A DNA stretch of 53,525 nt from an uncultured Chromatiaceae bacterium (GTDB lineage Bacteria; Pseudomonadota; Gammaproteobacteria; Tenderiales; Tenderiaceae): positions 7,332 to 60,856 of the forward strand of contig CALZIQ010000006.1 of NCBI GenBank assembly GCA_945787735.1, read 5' to 3'. The notes beneath the pieces are model-generated. The model was not told the origin of the DNA. It made no database searches and saw nothing but the letters and a program-made list of their open reading frames with translations. This document shows positions 1 through 10,100 of the stretch, piece by piece. The translations under genes and the position numbers were made by a program. The first letter of the stretch is position 1, and each line of letters opens with the position of its first letter.

Positions 1-524
1 TCAGGCCCTTCAATCATGGACTGCCCTTTGCCGGAGGAAGACATCACCGGTTTGACTAAACAGGGATACCCCACACCACCGTCGACTGCCATCTTTAACT
101 GATTCAGGCTGTCGGCAAAGGCATAACGCGATGTCGGCAATTCCAGTTCTTCTGCAACTAGACGGCGGATACCTTCACGATTCATGGTCAGCTGAGCGGC
201 ACGCGCCGTGGGGATCACTTCGGCCAGCCCCTCTTTTTCGATCTCAGCCAGGGCATCTGTGGCGATTGCCTCAATCTCGGGCACAATCAGATGTGGCTGC
301 TCTTGTTCGATCAGTTTGCGCAACGCCGCGCCATCGGTCATATCAATCACATGAGCGCGGTGAGCCAATTGATGGCCAGGTGCGTCGGCATAACGATCGA
401 CACCTATTACCTCAACGCCCATGCGCTGTAGAGCAATAATCACCTCCTTGCCCAACTCTCCACAGCCCAGCATCATCACACGCGTAGCAGTTGGCGATAA
501 AGGTGTGCCTAGTTTCATGTTCAT
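1..524 (-). CDS. purT: Formate-dependent phosphoribosylglycinamide formyltransferase (PurT), partial: N-terminal part, gene runs off the left edge
   Basis: Reverse translation reads [64 protein letters not shown]..., a typical PurT N-terminus. Start ATG at 524 or 518. Not in the ORF track because it is truncated. Confidence 0.9.
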   Translation of the reverse strand, partial: MNMKLGTPLSPTATRVMMLGCGELGKEVIIALQRMGVEVIGVDRYADAPGHQLAHRAHVIDMTDGAALRKLIEQEQPHLIVPEIEAIATDALAEIEKEGLAEVIPTARAAQLTMNREGIRRLVAEELELPTSRYAFADSLNQLKMAVDGGVGYPCLVKPVMSSSGKGQSMIEGP

Positions 525-542
525 AACTCCATATTTATCCGA

Positions 543-851
543 TTAATTCTTTGATTGTGCCAGCACTAGATCCAGTTCACCGCTGCGCTCAAGCATATAA
601 AGCTCGGTACACCCCCCAATCGAGCGTCCATTAATAAAGATCTGCGGCACAGTATAGCCACCCGCTGCGCGTTGAATCATCTCGCTGCGTTTATCGCTAT
701 CACCATCAATAGAATATTCAATGTAGTCCACACCCTTTTCGTTCAGCAGTATCTTTGCACGAACACAAAAACCGCAGTATTTTCGCGTATAAATCTCAAC
801 GCTCACCGCACCGACCTTAGTCGGCGCATCAAAATCACTCATTCCCATCAC
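543..851 (-). CDS. grxC: Glutaredoxin (Grx3-like)
   Basis: VEIYTRKYCGFCVRAKILLNEKGVDYIEY...VPQIFINGRSIGGCTEL; thioredoxin fold with CGFC active site and the TVPQIFI and GGCTEL motifs. Confidence 0.85.
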   Translation of the reverse strand: MMGMSDFDAPTKVGAVSVEIYTRKYCGFCVRAKILLNEKGVDYIEYSIDGDSDKRSEMIQRAAGGYTVPQIFINGRSIGGCTELYMLERSGELDLVLAQSKN

Positions 852-939
852 TGCCTATATCAATCAAGCCAGGCAAAGTAGCACCTTGGGACAGCGGTAT
901 CAATACGCAGAAAATCTATAAACAACACTCAAAAAGGTA

Positions 940-2577
940 ATGCCTGGCGCCTTGGAACCGATAAATAAAAAGCAGGATAAATCTTACCAATGGATATTTA
1001 TGCAGTTTCCCATTGATCGACTTAATAAGATAGGCATTGCACTTTCGACCGAGCGAGATAAAACACGCTTGATGAAAACCATTCTCGCAGGTGCTCAGGA
1101 ACTGACCAATGCTGATGGCTGTACACTTTACCTGCTGGAAAACGACAAGCTTCATTTCGAGATCATGCACAACCAGTCACTATCACTGGATTTGATTGAT
1201 GATGGCAACAGCTGTATCCCACTGCCGGCCATACCGCTGTATAGCGAGACAGGTGAGGCCAACCTAAAAACAGTTGCCGCCCATGCCGCCTTGACCGGCA
1301 AAAGCACCAACATAGAGAATATCTATAAAAACACAGATTTCGATTTCAGCGGCACACGTGCCTATGATGGGCGTATCGGCTATATCTCACGATCATTTTT
1401 GACCGTGCCTATGCGCAACCATGAGAATGATGTCATCGGTGTACTGCAACTGATCAATTCGATCAATCCTGACGACGAGCAAATACAAGCCTTCTCCAAC
1501 GATCATCAGCAGTTGGTTGAGTCACTCGCCTCACAGGCAGCAATCGCCATGAGCAATCACGGCCTGATTCAGGATCTGCAAAACCTGCTTGAAAAATTCA
1601 TTGAGATTATTGCTGCCACCATCGACGAAAAATCTCCCTACACTGGTGACCACTGCCGCCGAGTACCGGAAATCGCTATGGCAATGGCCGATGCCATAAA
1701 CAAAAACGATAACGGCCCGCTGGCCGATTTTAAACTCGACGAAAAACAATTATATGAACTCAAAATCGCCGCGCTGCTGCATGACTGCGGCAAGATCGCT
1801 ACGCCGGTGCATGTGGTCGACAAAGCCACCAAGCTTGAAACGATTTTTGATCGCATTCAACTGCTCGATAGCCGCTTTGAAATCATATGCCGCGACCTAG
1901 AAATCGCCCAGCTAAAACAACAACTCGAAGCGGCAGGCGTAAAACACGAAACACATGCCCCTGAAGCCCTGACCAAACAACTCAACGAAGACTTCGAGTT
2001 TCTCAAACGCGCCAACCAGGGCGCTGAATTCATGTCTGAAACCGACCGCAAACGTGTTCGCAAAATCGGCGGCAGGATGTGGCAGACTCGTCATGGCGAA
2101 GCAAGACCGCTGATCAGCGCAGAAGAGATCGACAACCTAACTATCACCAAAGGCACCTTGCTTGAAAAAGAGCGCCAGATCATCAATAACCACATCGTTA
2201 CCACACTCAACATGCTCGAAGCATTGCCTTTCCCTAAGCACCTGTGCAATGTTGCAGAGATTGCCGGAAATCACCACGAACGTATGGACGGCAAGGGCTA
2301 TCCGCGCGGTCTAAAGCGGGAAGAAATGTCAGTGCAAGCTCGTTTGATGGGAATTGCTGATATTTTCGAGGCGCTCACGGCAGCAGACCGCCCTTACAAA
2401 GAACCAATGAAATTATCACAGGTGCTCAACATACTCGCGCGCATGGCACGCACCGGGCACATAGACCCGGATCTGTTCGAAATCTTTATTCGTCAGCAGG
2501 TATACCTAACTTATGCCGAAAAGAATCTGCACACAGAACAAATCGATCACATCGATCCAAACACCTACCTCGAATAA
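940..2577 (+). CDS. GAF domain + HD-GYP-type phosphodiesterase/metal-dependent phosphohydrolase
   Basis: N-terminal GAF-like region (TNADGCTLYLLENDKLHFEIMHNQSL...SFLTVPMRNHENDVIGVLQLIN); HD motif LLHDCGK; NHHERMDGKGYPRGL HD-GYP motif. Start may be 1000 (MQFPIDRL). Confidence 0.85.
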   Translation: MPGALEPINKKQDKSYQWIFMQFPIDRLNKIGIALSTERDKTRLMKTILAGAQELTNADGCTLYLLENDKLHFEIMHNQSLSLDLIDDGNSCIPLPAIPLYSETGEANLKTVAAHAALTGKSTNIENIYKNTDFDFSGTRAYDGRIGYISRSFLTVPMRNHENDVIGVLQLINSINPDDEQIQAFSNDHQQLVESLASQAAIAMSNHGLIQDLQNLLEKFIEIIAATIDEKSPYTGDHCRRVPEIAMAMADAINKNDNGPLADFKLDEKQLYELKIAALLHDCGKIATPVHVVDKATKLETIFDRIQLLDSRFEIICRDLEIAQLKQQLEAAGVKHETHAPEALTKQLNEDFEFLKRANQGAEFMSETDRKRVRKIGGRMWQTRHGEARPLISAEEIDNLTITKGTLLEKERQIINNHIVTTLNMLEALPFPKHLCNVAEIAGNHHERMDGKGYPRGLKREEMSVQARLMGIADIFEALTAADRPYKEPMKLSQVLNILARMARTGHIDPDLFEIFIRQQVYLTYAEKNLHTEQIDHIDPNTYLE

Positions 2578-2584
2578 GTACGTA

Positions 2585-3577
2585 TTAAATCAAACTCAAA
2601 ACCGGCTCATCAAACGCCGCCAGCTGTTCGCGCAGGGTAAGGATCTGTTCCTCCCAATAACGCGGCCCTGAAAACCAGGGGAAGGCCAGGGGAAAAGCGG
2701 GGTCATGCCAGCGGCGCGCCAGCCAGGCGGAATAATGCAACATACGCAGGGCGCGCAGCGGTTCAATCAGACTCAACTCGATCGGGTCAAATTCGGCAAA
2801 TTGCTCATAACCTTCCAGTAGAATCTTCAAACGCTGTTCACGCTCATCCCGCTCGCCCGACAATAGCATCCATAAATCCTGTACTGCAGGGCCGGAAAGA
2901 CAATCATCCAGATCAACGAAGATCGGACCCTCGTCGCGCCAAAGGATATTGCCCTGGTGACAATCGCCATGCAGGCGCAGGTAGGGGATTCCCGTAACAG
3001 AATCAAACAAGGTTTGACAATATGCCAACACATCTTCAGCGATAGTGCGATACGCCTGCTCAAGCTCACGCGGGACAAACCCCTGCTCAAGCACATATTG
3101 ATAGCTCTGCTCACCCATGCGCTGCACATCGATGCGCGGACGATGCTGAAATCGCCCAGCTCGTCCCACAGCATGGATGCGACCGAGATACTGTCCGACA
3201 CGGCGCAGATGCTCGTCGTTATCCAGCTCAGCATGGCGGCCACCGACACTGGCAAACAGGGCAAAGCGAAAACCCTCATACGAATGCAAGGTTTCACCGG
3301 CGTCATTGGCCAGCGGCGCGGCTACGGGCACTTCATTATCGTTTAACTCGTGGCTGAAAGCGTGCTCTTCCAGTATCGTGGCATCACTCCAGCGCTGCGG
3401 ACGATAGAACTTGGCCACCAGCGCCGGTGCGTCTTCGATACCGATTTGATAGACCCTGTTTTCATAACTGTTAAGTGCAAGCTGGCGGCCGCTGCAATAC
3501 CAGCCCTGGCTTTCCACCGCATCCAGCACTAGCTCCGGCGACAGCCGGGCATATGGCGGTGCCTGCTCATCCGTCAT
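2585..3577 (-). CDS. srkA: Stress response serine/threonine kinase SrkA (YihE/RdoA family)
   Basis: SYENRVYQIGIED...VAKFYRPQRW...LHGDCHQGNILWRDEGPIFVDLDDCLSGPAVQDLWML; characteristic SrkA/APH-fold motifs. Confidence 0.88.
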   Translation of the reverse strand: MTDEQAPPYARLSPELVLDAVESQGWYCSGRQLALNSYENRVYQIGIEDAPALVAKFYRPQRWSDATILEEHAFSHELNDNEVPVAAPLANDAGETLHSYEGFRFALFASVGGRHAELDNDEHLRRVGQYLGRIHAVGRAGRFQHRPRIDVQRMGEQSYQYVLEQGFVPRELEQAYRTIAEDVLAYCQTLFDSVTGIPYLRLHGDCHQGNILWRDEGPIFVDLDDCLSGPAVQDLWMLLSGERDEREQRLKILLEGYEQFAEFDPIELSLIEPLRALRMLHYSAWLARRWHDPAFPLAFPWFSGPRYWEEQILTLREQLAAFDEPVLSLI

Positions 3578-3579
3578 GT

Positions 3580-3927
3580 TTATAAAATCTCGAGCACGTT
3601 TTCGGGAGGACGGCCAATGGCGGCCTTGTTACCCTTGATCACAATCGGCCGTTCGATCAATTTTGGCGTCTTGATCATGGCATCGATGAGTTGCTCCTGG
3701 CTTAACGACTCATCATCAAGACCAAGCTCCTTGTACTCCGTTTCCTTGCGACGCATCAGCTCACGCGGTTTCATACCCAACATTTTCAGGATCTGCTTCA
3801 AGCGGGTTTTTGAGGGTGGTTTTTTCAAATATTCAACAACTTCCGGCTCAACGCCTTGATCCTGCAATAACTGCAAGGTCTGGCGCGACTTGGTACAACG
3901 CGGATTATGAAAAATGACAACACTCAT
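3580..3927 (-). CDS. arsC: Arsenate reductase (glutaredoxin-dependent ArsC family)
   Basis: IFHNPRCTKSRQTLQLL...KKPPSKTRLKQIL...LIERPIVIKGNKAAIGRPPENVLEIL. Confidence 0.9.
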   Translation of the reverse strand: MSVVIFHNPRCTKSRQTLQLLQDQGVEPEVVEYLKKPPSKTRLKQILKMLGMKPRELMRRKETEYKELGLDDESLSQEQLIDAMIKTPKLIERPIVIKGNKAAIGRPPENVLEIL

Positions 3928-4064
3928 TAAACAACTCCCTGATATTCAGAATATTCTATAACCCAGTCATGACAATCCAAACCAGCATTCCCATACTTTT
4001 ACAAGCACAAAAAGATATAGCATCAGCATAACTGAAACACAGTGATTTGAGTTAAAATACCGCT

Positions 4065-4448
4065 ATGAATATAAAACATCACAATCAGATTGACGTGGAT
4101 GCGGAAGCATTCTATATAGAAGACCAATCAGAGCCGGATGAAAACCGCTTTGTTTTTGCCTACACCATCACCATCAGCAACACTGGGGCGGAGTCAGCCC
4201 GCCTGACCCACCGTCACTGGCATATCACTGATGCCAACGGCAAGGTGGAGGAAGTGCATGGTGAGGGCGTCATCGGCAAACAACCCTATTTGAAACCAGG
4301 CGAAAGTTTTCAGTACAGCAGTGGTGCCATTCTTGAAACCCCAGTGGGTGCCATGGAAGGTTATTACGATATGGCCACCGATGATGGCAATCACTTCAAA
4401 GCAACCATCAATCCGTTCACGCTTTCAGTTCCGGGCAGCTTGCACTAA
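4065..4448 (+). CDS. apaG: ApaG family protein (Co2+/Mg2+ efflux-associated)
   Basis: FVFAYTITISNTGAESARLTHRHWHITDANGKVEEVHGEGVIGKQPYLKPGESFQYSSGAILETPVGAMEGYY; canonical ApaG. Confidence 0.93.
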   Translation: MNIKHHNQIDVDAEAFYIEDQSEPDENRFVFAYTITISNTGAESARLTHRHWHITDANGKVEEVHGEGVIGKQPYLKPGESFQYSSGAILETPVGAMEGYYDMATDDGNHFKATINPFTLSVPGSLH

Positions 4449-4481
4449 GCTACAGCAGAAATTTTTAATCCCAAAATGAGA

Positions 4482-4503
4482 AAGGCCACGCAAGCGTGGC
4501 CTT
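4482..4503. terminator. Bidirectional intrinsic terminator between convergent apaG and mscS-like genes
   Basis: AAGGCCACGC-AA-GCGTGGCCTT, perfect 10-bp arms, followed by an AT-rich tail. Confidence 0.75.
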
Positions 4504-4529
4504 ATTACTATTCTTTACCGACTGAAAGA

Positions 4530-5366
4530 TCAGGCAGCCGCATTATGGTGATGCACGTCCTGTTGCGGATACGGAATCGAAATCCCTTCGCGGTCAAAGC
4601 TCAGCTTGACCTCTTCTTGCATGCCAAAATATACACCCCAGTAGTCAGATGTCTTGACCCAGGCGCGTGCCAACAGGATGACCGCACTATCGGCATGCTC
4701 TGCGACATACACCTCAACGGCCTTATCTTTCAATACGCGCTCATCGTTCTCTAGCAGCTTTTGTAGCACGGCCTTGGCCTGAGCAATATCATCTTCATAA
4801 CCAATGCCGAAACGCAGATCAACACGACGGGTATCTTCAGCGGTTATATTCTTGATACTGTCATTAGAAAGTTTACCATTAGGAATAATGACACGCTGAT
4901 TGTCACCGGTTTTGAGGATGGTGTTGAAGATCTGTATCTGAGCCACTGCCCCGATAAAACCCTGCGCCTCGATTACATCACCCGCCTTAAAAGGTTTGAA
5001 CAACAGAATGATCACACCACCAGCGAAGTTCTGTAAGCTGCCCTGCAGCGCCAAACCAATCGCCAGGCCTGCAGCACCCAGGATGGCAATAAATGAGGTG
5101 GTTTCGATACCCACCATCGACGCCACACTGATCAGCAGTAAAACCTTCAGTATTACGCTCGCCATGCTTTGAAGGAAATTGCTTAGCGTCACTTCTACCT
5201 TGGCACGGTCCAATGCCTTGCCCAAGCCTTTTGTCAGCGCCTTAATGATCCACAGACCGATAATCAGGGTCACAATCGCCAGGATCAGCTTGGGCCCATA
5301 GGCCATGCCAAGCTCAATCGCCTGGTCGTAATATTTCTGTAAATTATCTATTTTTATTTCTTCCAT
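4530..5366 (-). CDS. mscS: Small-conductance mechanosensitive channel (MscS family)
   Basis: SVASMVGIETTSFIAILGAAGLAIGLALQGSLQNFAGGVIILLFKPFKAGDVIEAQGF; canonical MscS pore/TM3. Confidence 0.92.
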   Translation of the reverse strand: MEEIKIDNLQKYYDQAIELGMAYGPKLILAIVTLIIGLWIIKALTKGLGKALDRAKVEVTLSNFLQSMASVILKVLLLISVASMVGIETTSFIAILGAAGLAIGLALQGSLQNFAGGVIILLFKPFKAGDVIEAQGFIGAVAQIQIFNTILKTGDNQRVIIPNGKLSNDSIKNITAEDTRRVDLRFGIGYEDDIAQAKAVLQKLLENDERVLKDKAVEVYVAEHADSAVILLARAWVKTSDYWGVYFGMQEEVKLSFDREGISIPYPQQDVHHHNAAA

Positions 5367-5798
5367 TTCTAACCTCTTTTGTTTCGATTATTGAAATTCA
5401 TATCCACCATGGGCCACCAGGAGAAAAGCGCGCCAATTATACAAACCTAACAACAAATCAACCAGAAAAAACATGCAAATAAGTGTAAATCTGTCACGGA
5501 AATTGCCTACCAAGCCTCCATATTTGCCAGGGCCTCTTAACACAAAGTAGCGCTCTGAAGATTGAAAAACGCCCGCCTACATGCCGCCGCTTTTTAAATA
5601 AAGCAACAATTCCTTCAAACTCAAGGCATTGAACCTGATGCCGATAACCATGCAAGGCGCAGGGCAAGCTCGCAGAACGTATGCCAGGGGTAATAGTGAC
5701 AACGCCTAACCGAATAAAAACATTGAAAACTAATGTGTTCCGACACAGAAAAGGGCACCAGGACTGGTTACTGTGCGCAACGGATTGACGATGGCAGC

Positions 5799-7121
5799 AT
5801 GAAAAACACAACCACAATTCTTGCTTTGATTGCGACGGCGTTGACCCCCACCGCTGTCGCGTTGTGGTTATTTCAGGGGTCCATCACGCAGGCTACTCTA
5901 TTGTTGACAGCCGCCATTATCTCAGCCCTGCTGGCATGGCTACTGATCAACAAACAGCTCATCAAAAAAGGTGATCAACCCTCCATCTTCCAAGCAACAA
6001 GCAACCCTGGTAAGCGCGCCAAATTATTACTTAACCCTACATACGAATTTTTAACAGAACTCAATGACGCCGGGACCGAAGAGGCTGTTATCAAAAAAAA
6101 TACCCGCGCACTCTCGGCCGAACTCAATAATCTGAGAAAAAAACTTGACTGGGTCAATCTTGAACGCAGCACGCATGAAGCTACAGTGCTGATATCAGAT
6201 CTTCGCGGTTTCACCACCCTCTCAGAAACATATACCGCCGATGAAGTTGTCGATTTGCTTAACCGTTACTTCGAACATATGTGCAGGATTATCTACAAAC
6301 ATGGTGGCACCATCGATAAATTGATCGGTGATTCGATCATGGCCGTGTTTGGCTCACCTGAAAGTTCAAAAAAAAATGTTATGAATGCCCTCAGCTGCGC
6401 CGCCGAAATGCAAATCACAATGAACAAATTCAATCGGGAAAACCAAACCATCGGTATGCCAGCCCTCTACATGGGCATTGGCATCAATACCGGCGAAGTT
6501 GTAGCGAGCAATATAGGATCGGAGATTTATAACGAATATACGGTGATTGGCAGCAATGTTAATCTTGCAGCACGAATCGAATCCTCCACTGTCCGCGGTC
6601 AGATACTGATTGGCGAATCAACATTTCAAAAATCTAAAAATTACATCAAGGTCAGTGAACCTATGCAGGTGATTGTCAAAGGTAAACGCGAAGCCGTCTC
6701 CATGTACGAACTATTAAGTGTAACCAAGCCACGCGAGCTAATAGTGCCGGAACGCGAGATCAGACGCATGCCTCGGGTTGACGTGAACATTCCATTCAAA
6801 TTTCATGTCTGCGAAGGCAAGATCATTACCTCTGAAGAATATGTCGGCCAAATATCAAACATCAGCACCGGCGGCATGCTCGCCTATACTGATCACGAGA
6901 TCGACCCCTATTTCTTTATACGCTTCACACTCGACTTTAATGTGCTGGGCATGGAAGGCAACGATATTTATGGAAAAATCCTCAAGGTGACAAAGAAAGA
7001 AGCTGGCTACGAAATCAACATTGAATTCACCATCATCGACCCTGAAGATAGACACGCGATTCAAGACTTAGTCAACAATACCCTCGCCGGCATGCAACAG
7101 TGGAAACAGAACAAAGTCTGA
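5799..7121 (+). CDS. Membrane-associated class III adenylate/guanylate cyclase with C-terminal PilZ domain
   Basis: Two N-terminal hydrophobic segments; cyclase motifs ISDLRGFTTLSE, DKLIGDSIMAVFG, YTVIGSNVNLAARIES; PilZ motifs RRMPR and NISTGG. Start likely ATG 5799 (ORF track begins at 5733). Confidence 0.85.
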   Translation: MKNTTTILALIATALTPTAVALWLFQGSITQATLLLTAAIISALLAWLLINKQLIKKGDQPSIFQATSNPGKRAKLLLNPTYEFLTELNDAGTEEAVIKKNTRALSAELNNLRKKLDWVNLERSTHEATVLISDLRGFTTLSETYTADEVVDLLNRYFEHMCRIIYKHGGTIDKLIGDSIMAVFGSPESSKKNVMNALSCAAEMQITMNKFNRENQTIGMPALYMGIGINTGEVVASNIGSEIYNEYTVIGSNVNLAARIESSTVRGQILIGESTFQKSKNYIKVSEPMQVIVKGKREAVSMYELLSVTKPRELIVPEREIRRMPRVDVNIPFKFHVCEGKIITSEEYVGQISNISTGGMLAYTDHEIDPYFFIRFTLDFNVLGMEGNDIYGKILKVTKKEAGYEINIEFTIIDPEDRHAIQDLVNNTLAGMQQWKQNKV

Positions 7122-7160
7122 GCCACTCTTTCAACTATATTCCTCGGCACCCAACATCTA

Positions 7161-10100
7161 TTAACCTATCTCTGATAACTTCTGCTTCAGGCGTTTGCTT
7201 GACACTGGAATTTTCGTTTTTAATTCCTGGGCAAACATCGACACACGTAACTCTTCAAGCATCCAGCGATATGTTTCCAGCGCTGGGTCCACGAGACCTT
7301 GCTCTTTATGTTTTTCCTTACGTTCCACAAAAGCCTGCCACAAGGGTTTGATCTCGAGCGTGCTGGCACGATCTCGCCCTATCGCTCCTGATAGTTTCTC
7401 AAGACGCAGATTGATTGCCTTGAAGTAACGCGGATATTCACTCAACCATTCAGATGGTGTTTGACTAATGAAACCCGGATAGATGAGCCCAGCAAGCTGT
7501 TGTTTGACGTCCGCCACGGCATGCAACCAGGCGGGCGATAGATTACCCTTGAGTTTTTTATTTAACTGGTGATGTTCTGTCAGGGCGGCAGCCACCAAGG
7601 CACATAGCTCATTGGAGACATCAATCATAGATTGTTTGCCTCGAGCAAGACATGCATCAAATTCTCCACGTGTTCTTGGTAAGGGTTTGCCGCCGAGAAA
7701 GGCCTGATCAATCACCGCATTGAGTAAATCATGCTGCAATGCTTCACACCTGCCTATCGGCGCATAATAAAGACACATCTGTTTCAGGCCGGGCAGATTT
7801 TTGGTCAAGTATTTTATTTTTTCCGGCAGGGTGAGCATGATCAGGCGCCGCTGTGCTTTGCGTGTCTCTCGCTCGGCTTGTTCCGGTGTATCAAGCAACT
7901 TGATAGACACACTTTCCTTATTGTCGATCAATGCCGGATAACCACGCATCTTGACGCTATTACGTTCAAAATCAATTTGTAGTGGCAATGCATCAAAGTC
8001 CCAATCACGGATATTCTCTCGCTCACCATCCCACACCGGCACGACAGTAAAACTTTGTTGCGCCTGCCCCTTAAGCTTGCCCTGTAACTGCAACAGATCA
8101 CGCCCCATGGCAACAAGCGCTCCTTTCTCATCCACTACTTTGAAATTCATGCGCATGTGTGGCGTCAACTTTTCCAGATCCCAGTCCTCACTGCCAATCT
8201 TGACACCCCCCATCCTGAACAGCTGATGCTGTAGGGCTTCGAGCAAAGAATCATTCGACGGCACCAACACTTGCAGGCAGGCATCGGCAAAATTAGGCAC
8301 CGGCACAAAGTTGCGGCGCAATGATTTAGGCAGAGACTTCAACAGCTGGCAAACCTTTTCATTTAACAAGCCCGGCACCAACCATTCGAAACGTTTCGGC
8401 CTGAGCAGATTCAAGGCTGGCAAAGGAATAGTCAGAGTAACGCCGTCTTCAACATGACCCGGTTCAAAGTGATAACTCAGCTTAAGTGTCATACCTTCCA
8501 CTTCAAGCGCATCGGGAAACTGCGCCGCAGTCACATCACCAGCAGCGTGCAACATCAAATCATCTTTTTTCAAATAAAGTAGCTTGGGCTCTTTTTTCTC
8601 TGCTTGCTTGCGCCACTTATCAAACCGTCGGCCGTCAAAAACATCTTCAGGAATTCGTTTATCATAAAAATCGAACAGCACCTGCTCATCCACCAACACA
8701 TCACGACGGCGCGACTTGGCCTCGAGTGATTCAATCTCGGCAATCATGTTTTGATTGTGTTCAAAAAATCCGGCGCGGGTATTAAGCTCTCCTTCCGCCA
8801 GCGCGCCACGAATAAACAGTTCACGTGCCTCTTTGGGATTGATGCGGCCGTAATGAATCTTACGCCGTGGATTCACCACCAAACCGTAGAGCGTCAAACG
8901 TTCATAGGCCATCACTGCCGCTGGTCTCTTTTCCCAATGCGGTTCAAAGAAGCTTCGCTTGCACAAATCACCGGCTACCTGTTCGATCCATTCCGGTTCG
9001 ATTTTTGCGACCGTGCGAGCATACATGCGCGCCGTTTCTACCAATTCGGCAGCAATAATCCACTTCGGTGTTTTTTTAAATAGAGCCGAACCAGGAAAGA
9101 CATTTAATTTGATAGCACGTGCGCCTGTGTATTCTTGCTTGTCTGTTTTGTTAGCAACATTGCCCAACAGGCCGGCCAGCAAGGCACGATGAATCGCATC
9201 ATAGTCGGCCGTTTGTTGATTAGGCCGCCAACCTAATTCGCTAACCATGGATTTAAGCTGCACCTGCACGTCATGCCACTCGCGCATACGCAGGTAGGAG
9301 ATGTAGTTTTCTTTGCACCACTTGCGCAGTTTGTTGTTACTCAAGTGATGCGACTGTTCGTGGTAGGCACGCCACAGATTGAGATATGCGAGAAAGTCAG
9401 ACTGTTCATCGGCAAACTGTTTGTGTTTTTCATCCGCCGCCTGCTGTTTATCATGCGGCCGTTCACGCGGCTCCTGCACACTCAAAGCGCTGGCGATAAT
9501 CATTACTTCACTCAGACAGCTTTCATCTTTCGCCGCCAACACCATACGCGCCACACGCGGATCGAGTGGCAGCCTGGCCAACTCTTGCCCTGTCTTGGTC
9601 AGACGACGCTGGCTATCCACCGCCCCCAGCTCTTCCAGCAGTTTATAGCCGTCGCCGATCATCTTACCTTCCGGTGCCTCGACAAATGGAAAAGCGTCTA
9701 TATCTGCCAGACGCAGCGACTTCATTTGCAAAATAACCGCAGCCAGATTACTGCGCTTGATTTCAGGATCGGTAAATTCGGGCCGCAGCTTGAACTCCTC
9801 TTCCGAATACAAACGAATGCAAACACCCGGGGCGACTCGACCGCAACGACCGGCACGCTGGTTGGCGCTGGCCTGGGAGATCTTTTCAATCGGCAGACGC
9901 TGTACCTTGGTGCGATGACTATAGCGACTCAAACGCACCAAACCAGGATCGATGACATAGCGAATACCCGGCACGGTGAGCGAGGTCTCTGCCACATTCG
10001 TCGACAAGACAATACGACGGCCTTTGTGCGATTGAAATATTCTGTTTTGTTCAGCCGCCGACAAACGCGCGTAGAGCGGCAAAATCTCGGTGTGAGGCGG

